Position numbers and translations under genes: made by a program. 64,000 nt of DNA. Origin: Bog-473 sp963711065 (GTDB lineage: Bacteria; Actinomycetota; Acidimicrobiia; Acidimicrobiales; RAAP-2). Positions 16,811 to 24,749 of this stretch are shown piece by piece. The stretch covers positions 62,001 to 126,000 of the forward strand of contig CAVQCO010000008.1 in assembly GCA_963711065.1 (NCBI GenBank). The letters are read 5' to 3'. Each line of letters starts with the position of its first letter. Positions within the stretch are counted from its first letter, which is position 1. The notes beneath the pieces are model-generated. The model ran no database searches. It saw nothing but the letters and a program-made list of their open reading frames with translations, and was not told the DNA's origin.

Positions 16811-17779
16811 GTGCGTTCGCCATTGTGTGACTTGGTCGAAATTGAAGTTCCGATCATCCAGGCGGGGATGAGTATCTTCACATCGCCTGTGCTGGCGGCG
16901 GCGGTCTCCGACGCAGGAGCGCTCGGCAGTCTCGGTGCGTGGAACCGTCCAACCGACCAGCTCCAGCGCGAGCTCGATGAGCTCCGTGACTTGACGAAAC
17001 GTCCTTTCGCGGTGAATCACGTTGTCCCGGATCTCAACGCAGATGCATTCGCGGCGACGCTTGAGCGTGCTCCTGCGGTCGTCTCGTTCGCGCTCGATGA
17101 CGCGGGCGTCGAACTCGTCGGCCGTGTCCACGATGCTGGCGGCCTCGTCATGCAACAGATTACGACCGTTCGCCAGGCGCAGCTCGCCGTCGAACACGGT
17201 GTCGACATCATCGTCGCCCAAGGTGGTGAAGCCGGCGGGTACGGCGGCACCGTGAGCACCCTGAGTCTGGTTCCTCAGGTCGTCGACGCGGTACGGCCGG
17301 TCCCGGTCGTCGCTGCGGGTGGCATCGCCGACGGGAGAGGCATCGCCGCTGCCGTGACCCTTGGTGCAGCCGGCGTCAACCTCGGCAGTCGTTTTCTCGC
17401 CTCCGCCGAGTCACCGGTCGGAGAACGGTGGAAGAAGGCCTTGGTCACCTACCCGTCCGAAGACTGGATCCAAGCTGGTTTCATCAACGCGATGAACCCC
17501 AACCCCGGGACACTCGGATACCGAACACGCCTACGACTCTTGCGCACCGAGTTCGTCGAGCGCTGGGAGGCGCGATCAAACGAGGTCGAGATCGACCCGG
17601 CACCAGTGCTCGCCGAGCTCAACGAGGCGGTCGCGGCCGGCGACAAAGAAGCACTTCTCGTTGTCGGCGGTCAGAGTGCAGGCCTCATCCGACACGTCGA
17701 ACCTGCAGGTGCGATCGTCCGCACGCTCGTCGCCGAGGCGCGAGAAGCCCTCGCCGAGGGCGCGCAGTTTGAGCTCTAG
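16811..17779 (+). CDS. Nitronate monooxygenase (NMO/2-nitropropane dioxygenase family)
   Basis: 322 aa, FMN-binding TIM barrel. Motifs: PIIQAGMS at the start, ALGSLGA, VAQGGEAGGYGG, PVVAAGGIADGRG and GAAGVNLGSRFL. These are the FMN phosphate-binding elements of class I nitronate monooxygenases, which oxidise propionate 3-nitronate and related alkyl nitronates. Relatives include enoyl-ACP reductase FabK, but the QGGEAGG motif favours NMO. The start is GTG 16811 with GGAAGGTGAT upstream. It is the last intact gene before the right island border. Confidence 0.85.
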   Translation: MRSPLCDLVEIEVPIIQAGMSIFTSPVLAAAVSDAGALGSLGAWNRPTDQLQRELDELRDLTKRPFAVNHVVPDLNADAFAATLERAPAVVSFALDDAGVELVGRVHDAGGLVMQQITTVRQAQLAVEHGVDIIVAQGGEAGGYGGTVSTLSLVPQVVDAVRPVPVVAAGGIADGRGIAAAVTLGAAGVNLGSRFLASAESPVGERWKKALVTYPSEDWIQAGFINAMNPNPGTLGYRTRLRLLRTEFVERWEARSNEVEIDPAPVLAELNEAVAAGDKEALLVVGGQSAGLIRHVEPAGAIVRTLVAEAREALAEGAQFEL

Positions 17780-17914
17780 ATGCTGTGCAAGGGCCGCGAT
17801 GCGCCCGACCCCTCGCTCGAGGAGTAGGCGACAACCCGGAGGCGACTGCACCCGCGCCGGTTCGGCCACGATCGCCGCATCAGTGACACCGGATGTCATC
17901 GCGTCGGCAACCAC

Positions 17915-18050
17915 TGCCCCCGTAACACGAGGCGGTAGCGGCGGAGCAGCTTGAAGAGCCAGCTCGCACGCACCCCATGGGTCCTGGCCAGCTCGTCGAT
18001 CGGCCGCCCGCCGCAGATGCGGCCTCGATCAGGAACCGCCCCATGTCCAT
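17915..18050 (-). pseudogene. IS481-type transposase N-terminal remnant
   Basis: On the minus strand ATG 18050 starts MDMGRFLIEA. After a frameshift the match continues as GRPIDELARTHGVRASWLFKLLRRYR. This is the helix-turn-helix start of IS481-type integrase-like transposases. Nothing of the DDE catalytic domain remains. The relic ends against the nitronate monooxygenase side and lies 73 bp inside the last copy of the attachment-site repeat. Confidence 0.65.
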
Positions 18051-18122
18051 AGGGAGAACCCCCTCCACTCCGCGGTCTCCTGTCTTGACACATGCCCGGA
18101 GGCGGTGTCCTATGTCCGGCAA

Positions 18123-18142
18123 CCGCACACTGCCCGGGGCGC
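18123..18142 (+). other. Putative right attachment site (attR)
   Basis: CCGCACACTGCCCGGGGCGC, identical over 20 bp to 13549-13568. Its last 13 bp are shared with the tRNA-Arg 3' end. Immediately to the right, composition returns to the very GC-rich backbone with the FkbM genes. This supports it as the outer island border. Confidence 0.5.
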
Positions 18143-18200
18143 AGGTGTGGCCGCCGTCCACTACAGACGACATCCCGTCGAGGAGGGCCCGAGGGACGCC

Positions 18201-18977
18201 ATGCGAATCAGACGGAAGCGAAGCGTGCCCGGCGCGGGCGACGCCGGCCCGGGGAGCGCCACGGCGGCCGGCGACGACCCCGCGCCGCCGCCGGAGCCCG
18301 GCGCCGGCGCGCCGGCGGAGCCGTCGGCGTACGAGTTCGGCGGGCGCTTGATCCGTCTGCTCCGCCATCACCGGATCGACGTGGTGCTCGACGTCGGGGC
18401 CAACATCGGCTGGTACGGGCAATTGCTCCGTTCGTACGGGTACCCGGGACGCATCGTCTCCTTCGAGCCCCTGCACGCGGAGCACGGGGAGCTCGCCGAG
18501 GTGGCCGCCTCCGACCCGGGGTGGTCGACGCACTGCTACGGGCTCGCGGAGCGGTCCGGATCGGCCCGCATCAACGTCGCCGCCAACAGCCAGAGCAGCT
18601 CCGTCCTGCCGATGCTGCCGGCGCATCTCGAGGCCGCCCCACACTCCGCCTACCTGCGGACGGAGGAGATCGCCCTGCACCGCCTCGACGACGTGTTCGG
18701 CGACGTGGTGGAGCCGGGAGAGCGGGCGTTCATGAAGCTCGATGTCCAGGGTCTCGAGTCCCGGGTGCTCGACGGTGCGGCACGCAGCATTCCCAAACTG
18801 CAGGGATTGCAGATGGAGATGTCCATGCTTCCCCTCTACGAAGGGGAGATGCTCTTCCAAGAGGCGGTCGATCGGGTGCTCGGCTACGACATGTCGCTCT
18901 GCGTCCTGGAGCCGGGGTTCACCGACGAGACCAGCGGTCGGATGCTTCAGGTCGACGGCGTCTTCTTCCGGGACTGA
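18201..18977 (+). CDS. FkbM-family SAM-dependent methyltransferase (first of two)
   Basis: 258 aa from ATG 18201, chosen because GAGGGA lies 4 nt upstream; a longer frame would run through the attachment site. Residues 1-45 are low-complexity (Gly/Ala/Pro). The methyltransferase domain follows, with SAM motif I VVLDVGANIGWYG, the acidic FEPLHAEH, and the FkbM motif MKLDVQGLESRVLDGA. The family O-methylates sugars or polyketides. The neighbouring FkbM paralogue suggests modification of a surface glycan or secondary metabolite. Confidence 0.82.
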   Translation: MRIRRKRSVPGAGDAGPGSATAAGDDPAPPPEPGAGAPAEPSAYEFGGRLIRLLRHHRIDVVLDVGANIGWYGQLLRSYGYPGRIVSFEPLHAEHGELAEVAASDPGWSTHCYGLAERSGSARINVAANSQSSSVLPMLPAHLEAAPHSAYLRTEEIALHRLDDVFGDVVEPGERAFMKLDVQGLESRVLDGAARSIPKLQGLQMEMSMLPLYEGEMLFQEAVDRVLGYDMSLCVLEPGFTDETSGRMLQVDGVFFRD

Positions 18978-18982
18978 ACGGG

Positions 18983-18988
18983 TACCGT
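18983..18988 (+). promoter_or_regulatory. TAnnnT box for leaderless start of FkbM gene 2
   Basis: TACCGT ends 9 nt before the ATG, which has no Shine-Dalgarno sequence. This spacing fits a -10 element with transcription starting at or next to the start codon. Confidence 0.4.
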
Positions 18989-18997
18989 TGGCCGAAC

Positions 18998-20026
18998 ATG
19001 GAACACGGCGACGACGACTGGAAGCGCAGGGTCAAGAGCACCCTCAGGCCCTGGCGCGACCGGGTCGTGCGCGGCCTCGGCGGCACGCTGCCCGAGCGTG
19101 GCATCACGTACGAGCAGCTGGTGCACCTGCTCTACCCGACGCTTCCCGACCGGCTCCGTGCCGAGGTGGACGAGGCGGGGGCGGGGGAGCTGAGCGAGGT
19201 GTCGACGATCCGCCGCATGCTCGGGACGATCGAACACCAGGAGGCGCCGACGGCCTTCGCCGTCCAGCTCACGCAGCGAGACGCGGTGTCGTGCCGCGTC
19301 GGTGGCGTCGAGCTGCTGGCTGACGCGGCGGACGCCGCGGTGACGCCGGGTCTGCGGTCCGGCCGGTACGAGCCGCACCTCACCGCGGTCTTCGAGCGGT
19401 ACTGCCGGCCCGGCATGACCGTCGTCGACGTCGGCGCCAACCTGGGCTACTACACGCTGCTGGCCGCCGCGCTGGTCGGCCCCTCGGGCAAGGTCGTCGC
19501 GTTAGAGCCGAACTCGGAGAACTGCCGGCTCCTGCTGTCGTCGCTCCGCCTGCACGACACGGGGAACGTGCAACTGGTCCCCGTCGCCGCCGACGCCGCC
19601 ACCGGTTGGGCGTACTACTCGACGCACGTCGGCTCCAACGGCGGGTTGATCGACGACCAGGATCTCTTGGCCCATCCGGGCGTCGTGGTGCCTACCTTCC
19701 GCCTCGACGACATCGTGACGGGGCCGATCGGCCTGCTGAAGATGGACGTGGAAGGGGCCGAGGGCCGGGTCGTCAAGGGTGCGGCCCGGATCATCGAGCG
19801 CGATCGGCCGGTCGTCACGACCGAACTGAAGGAGGCCATGTTGGCTCACGTCTCGGGGATGTCGCTCGACGACTACCTCGGCTACTTCGAGCAGCTCGGG
19901 TACGCCGCGTCGGTCCTGGAGAGGTCCGGGACCCAGCGCGCGTTCCCCGACGTGGCAGCACTGCTGGCCGACTGGGAGGACCGGGACGAGCTGCGCGACA
20001 TCTTGCTCGTGCCGGCCGACGCCTGA
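18998..20026 (+). CDS. FkbM-family SAM-dependent methyltransferase (second of two)
   Basis: 342 aa. The first ~110 residues are a helical extension (MEHGDDDWKRRVKSTLRPW...). The FkbM domain then shows VVDVGANLGYYTLLAA (SAM motif I), ALEPNSENCRLL and LLKMDVEGAEGRVVKGA. It follows the first FkbM gene after 20 bp. The two share the domain but differ in their N-terminal part, so they may methylate different positions of one glycan or lipid. ATG 18998 has no ribosome-binding site but a TAnnnT box at leaderless distance. Confidence 0.83.
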   Translation: MEHGDDDWKRRVKSTLRPWRDRVVRGLGGTLPERGITYEQLVHLLYPTLPDRLRAEVDEAGAGELSEVSTIRRMLGTIEHQEAPTAFAVQLTQRDAVSCRVGGVELLADAADAAVTPGLRSGRYEPHLTAVFERYCRPGMTVVDVGANLGYYTLLAAALVGPSGKVVALEPNSENCRLLLSSLRLHDTGNVQLVPVAADAATGWAYYSTHVGSNGGLIDDQDLLAHPGVVVPTFRLDDIVTGPIGLLKMDVEGAEGRVVKGAARIIERDRPVVTTELKEAMLAHVSGMSLDDYLGYFEQLGYAASVLERSGTQRAFPDVAALLADWEDRDELRDILLVPADA

Positions 20027-20039
20027 CGAGGGCCGATCC

Positions 20040-20609
20040 CTACCCGGCCGCCGCCGCCTGCCCCGGGGGCATGATCGCGTCGAGGACCTCGTCCGCGTCC
20101 CGTTCGACCACGAGCCCCTCGAGCTGCCGGGTCCGTATGAAGCCCAGGTCGACGGCGTGCCCGAGGAAGGCGAGGAGGTCGTCGAAGAAGCCGTCCACGT
20201 TCACGATGCCGCAGCGCTTGTCGTGGATGCCGAGCTGCGCCCACGTGACCGACTCCATGAACTCCTCGCACGTCCCGAAGCCGCCTGGCAGCATCACGAA
20301 CGCAGCCGAGAGCTCGGACATGAGTGCCTTGCGCTCGTGCATCGTGGTGACCACGTGCAGGTCGTCCAGCGCGGTGTGGGCGATCTCGTGCCCGGCCAGC
20401 GACTCGGTGATGACGCCCGTCGCCCGACCGCCCGCGGCGATGGCGGCGTCGGCCACCTGGCCCATCAGCCCGACCGAGGCGCCGCCGTAGACGAGCCCGA
20501 GGCCGCGCCTGGCCAGCCCGGTGCCCAGCTGCCGGGCGGCGGCCGCGAAGGCGGGGTTCGTGCCGGGGCTCGAGCCGCAGAACACACACACGCTGGCCGG
20601 GGTGCTCAC
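20040..20609 (-). CDS. LOG-family/TIGR00730 Rossmann-fold protein
   Basis: 189 aa from GTG 20609. The signature is complete: VCVFCGSSPG at the N-terminus, YGGASVGLMG, MHERKALM and LPGGFGTCEEF (the PGGxGTxxE motif). The family comprises cytokinin riboside 5'-monophosphate phosphoribohydrolases and nucleotide 5'-monophosphate nucleosidases, and the motif residues for that chemistry are present. The GTG overlaps the TGA of the upstream exporter by 4 bp (GTGA). Its native substrate in bacteria is usually a purine nucleotide. Confidence 0.88.
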   Translation of the reverse strand: MSTPASVCVFCGSSPGTNPAFAAAARQLGTGLARRGLGLVYGGASVGLMGQVADAAIAAGGRATGVITESLAGHEIAHTALDDLHVVTTMHERKALMSELSAAFVMLPGGFGTCEEFMESVTWAQLGIHDKRCGIVNVDGFFDDLLAFLGHAVDLGFIRTRQLEGLVVERDADEVLDAIMPPGQAAAAG

Positions 20610-22087
20610 GCGTCGCTCCCCTGCGGGACGGGGATCCCGGCGCCGGGCGGCACGACCGCGGGGGCGGAGCGGCGACGGGGGCGGCGCACGATCGTCTCTG
20701 CCGCGTCGCCGTCGTGGATCGTGAGGGCGAAGCCGGCCCCGACGAGCGCGAAGACCGCCGCCGTGAAGAACGCCAGGTGGTACGCGGTCATGTCGGGTGC
20801 CGCGCCGCCGCCGCTCGCCTGGGCGGAGCCCACACCGATGAGCACCGTGGAGAGGACAGCGACCCCCGTCGCGCTGCCGACCTGGCGCATCGTGTTGAAG
20901 AACGTCGACGCCCGGCCCATCGACTCCGGCGTGATCATCGCGAACGATGCCGCCTGGTTCGGGACCATCACCTGGGCCATCATCCACCCCACCACGAACA
21001 TCAGCGTCCGGATCAGCCACAGGTTCGTGGTCACGGTGACCTGGGTCAGCGCCAGCATGCACAGCGCGATGCCGAGGAGGCCACCGGTGACGTGGCGCCG
21101 CGGGCCGATGCGGGGGTAGATGAGCCGGCTGGCGAATTGCGCGCCGATCATGACCCCGAACGCCTCGGGGAAGGTGGACAGCCCCGACTGCAGCGCCGTG
21201 AGGCCCCTGGCGTCCTGGAAGTAGAGCGGGATGAGGTAGAGCATGCCGAGGAACGCCGCGGCGGCGAGGAACATGACGATGTTGGTCGAGCGGAACAACC
21301 GGCCCGAGAGGAGGCGCAGGTCGACCATCGGCCGGCTGGTCCGCAGCTCGACGAGGACGAAGACCCCGAGGAGCAGGGCGCCGCCGACGCAGGTGGCGAT
21401 GACGTCGGGTGACGACCACGACTGCAGCGGCCCCTCGGAGATCCCGTACATGAGCATCCCGAGGCCGGCGCCGCCGAGCACGAACCCCGGGACGTCGAGG
21501 CGCCCGGCGTCAATCGGCTCCGTGTGCTCCAGGAAGAGCGAGCCGAAGATGACCGCGGCGATGCCGATCGGCAGGTTGACGAAGAACACCCAGCGCCACG
21601 AGAGCTCCGTCACGAGGAAGCCCCCGAGGACGGGGCCGAGCGCGGGCGCCATCGTGGTCGGCACCGTCAGGATGCTGGCCGCCCGCACCCGCTCGGCCGG
21701 CGGGAAGACCCGGTAGAGCATGGCCAGGCCGACCGGCGCCATCATCCCGCCGCCGGCACCCTGCACCACTCGGAACAGGACGAGCTCGGTCATGTTCTGG
21801 GCCACCCCGCAGAGCATGGAGCCGACCGTGAAGACGACGATGGCGCCGAGCAGCACCCGCTTGCCGCCGAACCGGTCGCCCAGCCATCCCGAGGCCGGGA
21901 TGAACACCGCCAGGCTCACCAGGTAGGCGATGACGACCCCGTCGACGGCTGTCGGGGCGATGTCGAAGTCCCGGCCGATCGTCGGGAGCGCGACGTTGAC
22001 GATCGTGATGTCCATGATGTTCATGAACATGGCGGACACGAACACGGCGCCGACGGCGATCTTCTGGTTCATCGGAGGTGCGGCCAC
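20606..22087 (-). CDS. DHA2-family MFS drug exporter (EmrB/QacA type)
   Basis: 493 aa with 14 membrane helices. TM1 has the family motif MDITIVNVALPTIGRDF, the loop after TM2 has GWLGDRFGGKRV (motif A), and motif C is GPVLGGFL. DHA2 transporters exchange H+ for lipophilic drugs or metabolites across the inner membrane. The start is GTG 22087 with AGGAAGA upstream. It is the first gene of a two-gene unit with the LOG-family protein. Confidence 0.9.
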   Translation of the reverse strand: MAAPPMNQKIAVGAVFVSAMFMNIMDITIVNVALPTIGRDFDIAPTAVDGVVIAYLVSLAVFIPASGWLGDRFGGKRVLLGAIVVFTVGSMLCGVAQNMTELVLFRVVQGAGGGMMAPVGLAMLYRVFPPAERVRAASILTVPTTMAPALGPVLGGFLVTELSWRWVFFVNLPIGIAAVIFGSLFLEHTEPIDAGRLDVPGFVLGGAGLGMLMYGISEGPLQSWSSPDVIATCVGGALLLGVFVLVELRTSRPMVDLRLLSGRLFRSTNIVMFLAAAAFLGMLYLIPLYFQDARGLTALQSGLSTFPEAFGVMIGAQFASRLIYPRIGPRRHVTGGLLGIALCMLALTQVTVTTNLWLIRTLMFVVGWMMAQVMVPNQAASFAMITPESMGRASTFFNTMRQVGSATGVAVLSTVLIGVGSAQASGGGAAPDMTAYHLAFFTAAVFALVGAGFALTIHDGDAAETIVRRPRRRSAPAVVPPGAGIPVPQGSDA

Positions 22088-22322
22088 GTCGTCTTCCTGT
22101 CCGGGTGCGTCCGTGAGCCGGACCCGTGCCGTGGCTCGCGCCGGGCCGGCCTCACGGGATCGGGCTCGCCTTCGACCCTATGCGCTCGTTCCGGGGTCCC
22201 CGTACCGCGCTTCCCCCGCTTCGCCGGGGGGGTCGGATGGCGCGGGCACGGCCGGGGCGGCAGCCCCTAGCCTTTCGGCGGCATTGGCACCAGGGCGGCT
22301 GAGGCTTGGGAGGACGGTGGAG

Positions 22323-23504
22323 ATGGTCACGCGGATCCGCACGGCGCGCCGGCGGGGCGCTCGGCATGCGGGCGCGGCGTTCCTCGCCGCAGGAGCACTC
22401 GCTGCGTTCGGGGCCGCCGCCGCCCTGCTCGGCGGGGGCCCGGCCGCCGGTGCCGGTCGTTCGGGAACGGCCTCGGGCACCGTGTGGCTCTGCCGGCCCG
22501 GGACGGCGGGCGATCCGTGCGCCTACACCCCTGCCGTCACGAGCGTGACCTCGGACGGCGCGACGAGCGTGTCCACCCCGGCGACGTCGCCGACGGCACA
22601 CGCGTTCGACTGCTTCTACGTGTACCCGACCGTCTCACAAGAGCCGGGCGACAACGCCGACCTGACCGTGCAGCAGGCCGAGATCGACGCCGCCGTGATC
22701 CAGGCGTCGCAGTTCTCGCGTGTGTGCGACGTGTGGGCCCCCATGTACCGCCAGGCCACCTCGGCTGCGCTGCTCGACGGCGCCTTCCTGCACCCGGGCG
22801 TCATCTCGACCGCGTACGCCAGCCTGCTCTCTGCGTGGAAGGACTACCTGGCCCACGACAACCGTGGCCGGCCGATCGTGTTCATCGGGCACTCCCAGGG
22901 TGCGGCCATGTTGATCAAGTTGTTGCGCGCCCAGGTGGACCCGTCGGCGAGCCTGCGCAAGCGGATGGTGTCCGCCTTGATCCTCGGGGGCAACGTGCAG
23001 GTGACCGCCAGCGGTTCCCGCGGCGGTTCGTTCCGGAACATCCCGACGTGCGGCTCGGCCACCCAGACGGGGTGCGTCATCGCCTATTCGACCTTCGGCT
23101 CCCCACCGCCGAGCAACTCGTTCTTCGGGCGGCCCGGCCAGGGCGTCGGGTTGCAGTCGGGTCAGACCGCCACCGGTGGGCAGCAGGTGGCGTGCGTCAA
23201 CCCGGTGACGTTCTCGTCGCAGCCGGGCGGCCTGCAGCCGTACTTCTTCAGCGCCACCTCCAAGGTGCGCCACGTCGACGTGACGACACCCTGGGTCACC
23301 TACCCCGGCCTGTACACGGCGCAGTGCGAGCGGTCCGGTGGGGCATCGTGGTTGCAGGTCACGGCCAGCGCGGCGGCCGGCGATCCGCGTCCCGAGGTCA
23401 CGGCGACGCAGGGTCCCCTCTGGGGGTATCACGTGGACGACGTCAACCTGGCGCTCGGCAACCTGGTGGCGGACGTGGGCAGCGAGGAAGGCGCCTATCA
23501 CTGA
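22323..23504 (+). CDS. Secreted DUF3089 (lipase-like alpha/beta hydrolase) protein
   Basis: 393 aa. A twin-arginine-like or Sec signal with TARRRGARH and a hydrophobic alanine-rich helix ends near residue 45. The mature part has WLCRPG, DCFYVYPTVS, the DVWAPMYRQAT motif and the nucleophile elbow GHSQGA, the diagnostic order for DUF3089. It is probably an extracellular esterase or lipase-like enzyme. The start is ATG 22323 with GGGAGG 9 nt upstream. It is divergent from the exporter. Confidence 0.82.
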   Translation: MVTRIRTARRRGARHAGAAFLAAGALAAFGAAAALLGGGPAAGAGRSGTASGTVWLCRPGTAGDPCAYTPAVTSVTSDGATSVSTPATSPTAHAFDCFYVYPTVSQEPGDNADLTVQQAEIDAAVIQASQFSRVCDVWAPMYRQATSAALLDGAFLHPGVISTAYASLLSAWKDYLAHDNRGRPIVFIGHSQGAAMLIKLLRAQVDPSASLRKRMVSALILGGNVQVTASGSRGGSFRNIPTCGSATQTGCVIAYSTFGSPPPSNSFFGRPGQGVGLQSGQTATGGQQVACVNPVTFSSQPGGLQPYFFSATSKVRHVDVTTPWVTYPGLYTAQCERSGGASWLQVTASAAAGDPRPEVTATQGPLWGYHVDDVNLALGNLVADVGSEEGAYH

Positions 23505-23563
23505 GGGGGCGTGGCGTCCGGGCGTGTCGCCCTCGACCCGGAGACAGCGGTCCGCGGCGGTCG

Positions 23564-23569
23564 TAGACT
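23564..23569 (+). promoter_or_regulatory. TAnnnT box for leaderless start of parA-like gene
   Basis: TAGACT ends 6 nt before ATG 23576 and there is no Shine-Dalgarno motif between. This is consistent with a -10 box and leaderless transcript. Confidence 0.45.
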
Positions 23570-23575
23570 CCGGCG

Positions 23576-24349
23576 ATGGTCAAAGTCCTCGCCGTCGCCA
23601 ACCAGAAGGGCGGCGTGGCCAAGACGACCACGGTCCAGTCGCTGGGCGTCGCGATGGCCGAGGCGGGGCACCGGGTGCTGGTGGTGGATCTCGACCCGCA
23701 GGCCTGCCTCACCTTCTCGCTCGGCTTCGAGCCCGACGAGCTCGACTCGTCACTGCACGACGTCCTGGTGCGCCGCTCCCGCTTGGCCGACGTCGTCAAG
23801 CCCGTCCCCGCAGTGCGTGGTCTGTACCTGGTGCCGGCGACGATCGACCTGGCCGGCGCGGAGGTCCACCTGCTGAGCCGCACCGGCCGGGAACATGTGC
23901 TGGCCCGTGCCCTGGATCCCGTGCTGAACGACTACGACGCCGTGCTCATCGACTGTCCGCCCTCCCTCGGGGTGCTCACGATCAACGGCCTCACGGCCGC
24001 CGAGGCCGTGCTGGTGCCCTTGCAGTGCGAGGCGCTCAGCCACCGGGGCGTCGGTCAGCTTCTCGAGACGATCGAAGACGTGCGCCAGTTCGCCAACGAG
24101 AAGCTGCGCGTCCTCGGCGTGATCCCCACCATGTTCGACAGCCGGACGACGCACGCTCGTCAGGTTCTCTCCGAGGTGGAGGAGCGCTACGGCCTCCCGC
24201 TCTTCGAGCCGCCGGTGCCCAAGTCCGTCCGCTTTGCCGAGGCCCCGGCACTCGGGCAGTCGGTCCTGCAGCACGCGCCGGCCTCCGCCGGTGCGGTGGC
24301 GTACCGGACGCTCTCCACGCGCGTCTACGACGCCATGCAGACCGCCTGA
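23576..24349 (+). CDS. ParA/Soj-family ATPase
   Basis: 257 aa. Deviant Walker A KGGVAKTT (residues 11-18) with the signature lysine, the switch segment DLDPQACLTFSLG, and Walker B VLIDCPPSLG. ParA ATPases position DNA, protein arrays or polar complexes. No parB or parS-like repeat is nearby, so this is an orphan, perhaps for cargo other than the chromosome. The zinc-ribbon gene follows after 1 bp, implying joint expression. Confidence 0.87.
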   Translation: MVKVLAVANQKGGVAKTTTVQSLGVAMAEAGHRVLVVDLDPQACLTFSLGFEPDELDSSLHDVLVRRSRLADVVKPVPAVRGLYLVPATIDLAGAEVHLLSRTGREHVLARALDPVLNDYDAVLIDCPPSLGVLTINGLTAAEAVLVPLQCEALSHRGVGQLLETIEDVRQFANEKLRVLGVIPTMFDSRTTHARQVLSEVEERYGLPLFEPPVPKSVRFAEAPALGQSVLQHAPASAGAVAYRTLSTRVYDAMQTA

Positions 24350-24350
24350 C

Positions 24351-24725
24351 ATGGCGTCGCCCGGCGACAAGGCGCCCGACCCGTTGGGCAAGCGCGCCCT
24401 GTTCTGGGTGCCGGCGGCGGCGCCCACCGGTCGGTCCGCGGGGGCGACGGAGGCCCTGCCGGTGGGCAAGCGAGCGCTCTACTCCGGGGCGCGCCCCGAG
24501 CCCGACAGCCTGGCCGCCACGTCGGGCAACCCGCTGGACACCCGGGGCGCGTTCACCGTCGAGTGCCAGCGCTGCCGCCAGACCTCACACGTGGGCCTGC
24601 TGGACCTGGTGATCTTCCAGTTCCCGTTGGGCTACTGGCTGCCCCGCGGGCGCTTCGACCGCCGCATGACCTGTCCGTCGTGCCGCAAGCGCGCCTGGTG
24701 CAGCGTCACCCTGCGTCGGGCCTGA
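24351..24725 (+). CDS. Unknown zinc-ribbon protein with repeated GKRAL motif
   Basis: 124 aa. The N-terminal half holds two copies of a short motif, PLGKRALFW and PVGKRALYS, about 32 residues apart in a Pro/Ala-rich stretch. The C-terminal half has two CxxC knuckles (CQRCRQ and CPSCRK), about 37 residues apart, that should bind one zinc. I know no family with this combination. It is cotranscribed with the ParA ATPase and may be its partner or adaptor. The repeated motif suggests a peptide that binds something twice. Confidence 0.6.
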   Translation: MASPGDKAPDPLGKRALFWVPAAAPTGRSAGATEALPVGKRALYSGARPEPDSLAATSGNPLDTRGAFTVECQRCRQTSHVGLLDLVIFQFPLGYWLPRGRFDRRMTCPSCRKRAWCSVTLRRA

Positions 24726-24749
24726 GCGCGACCGCCCAGGCGGGCAATC

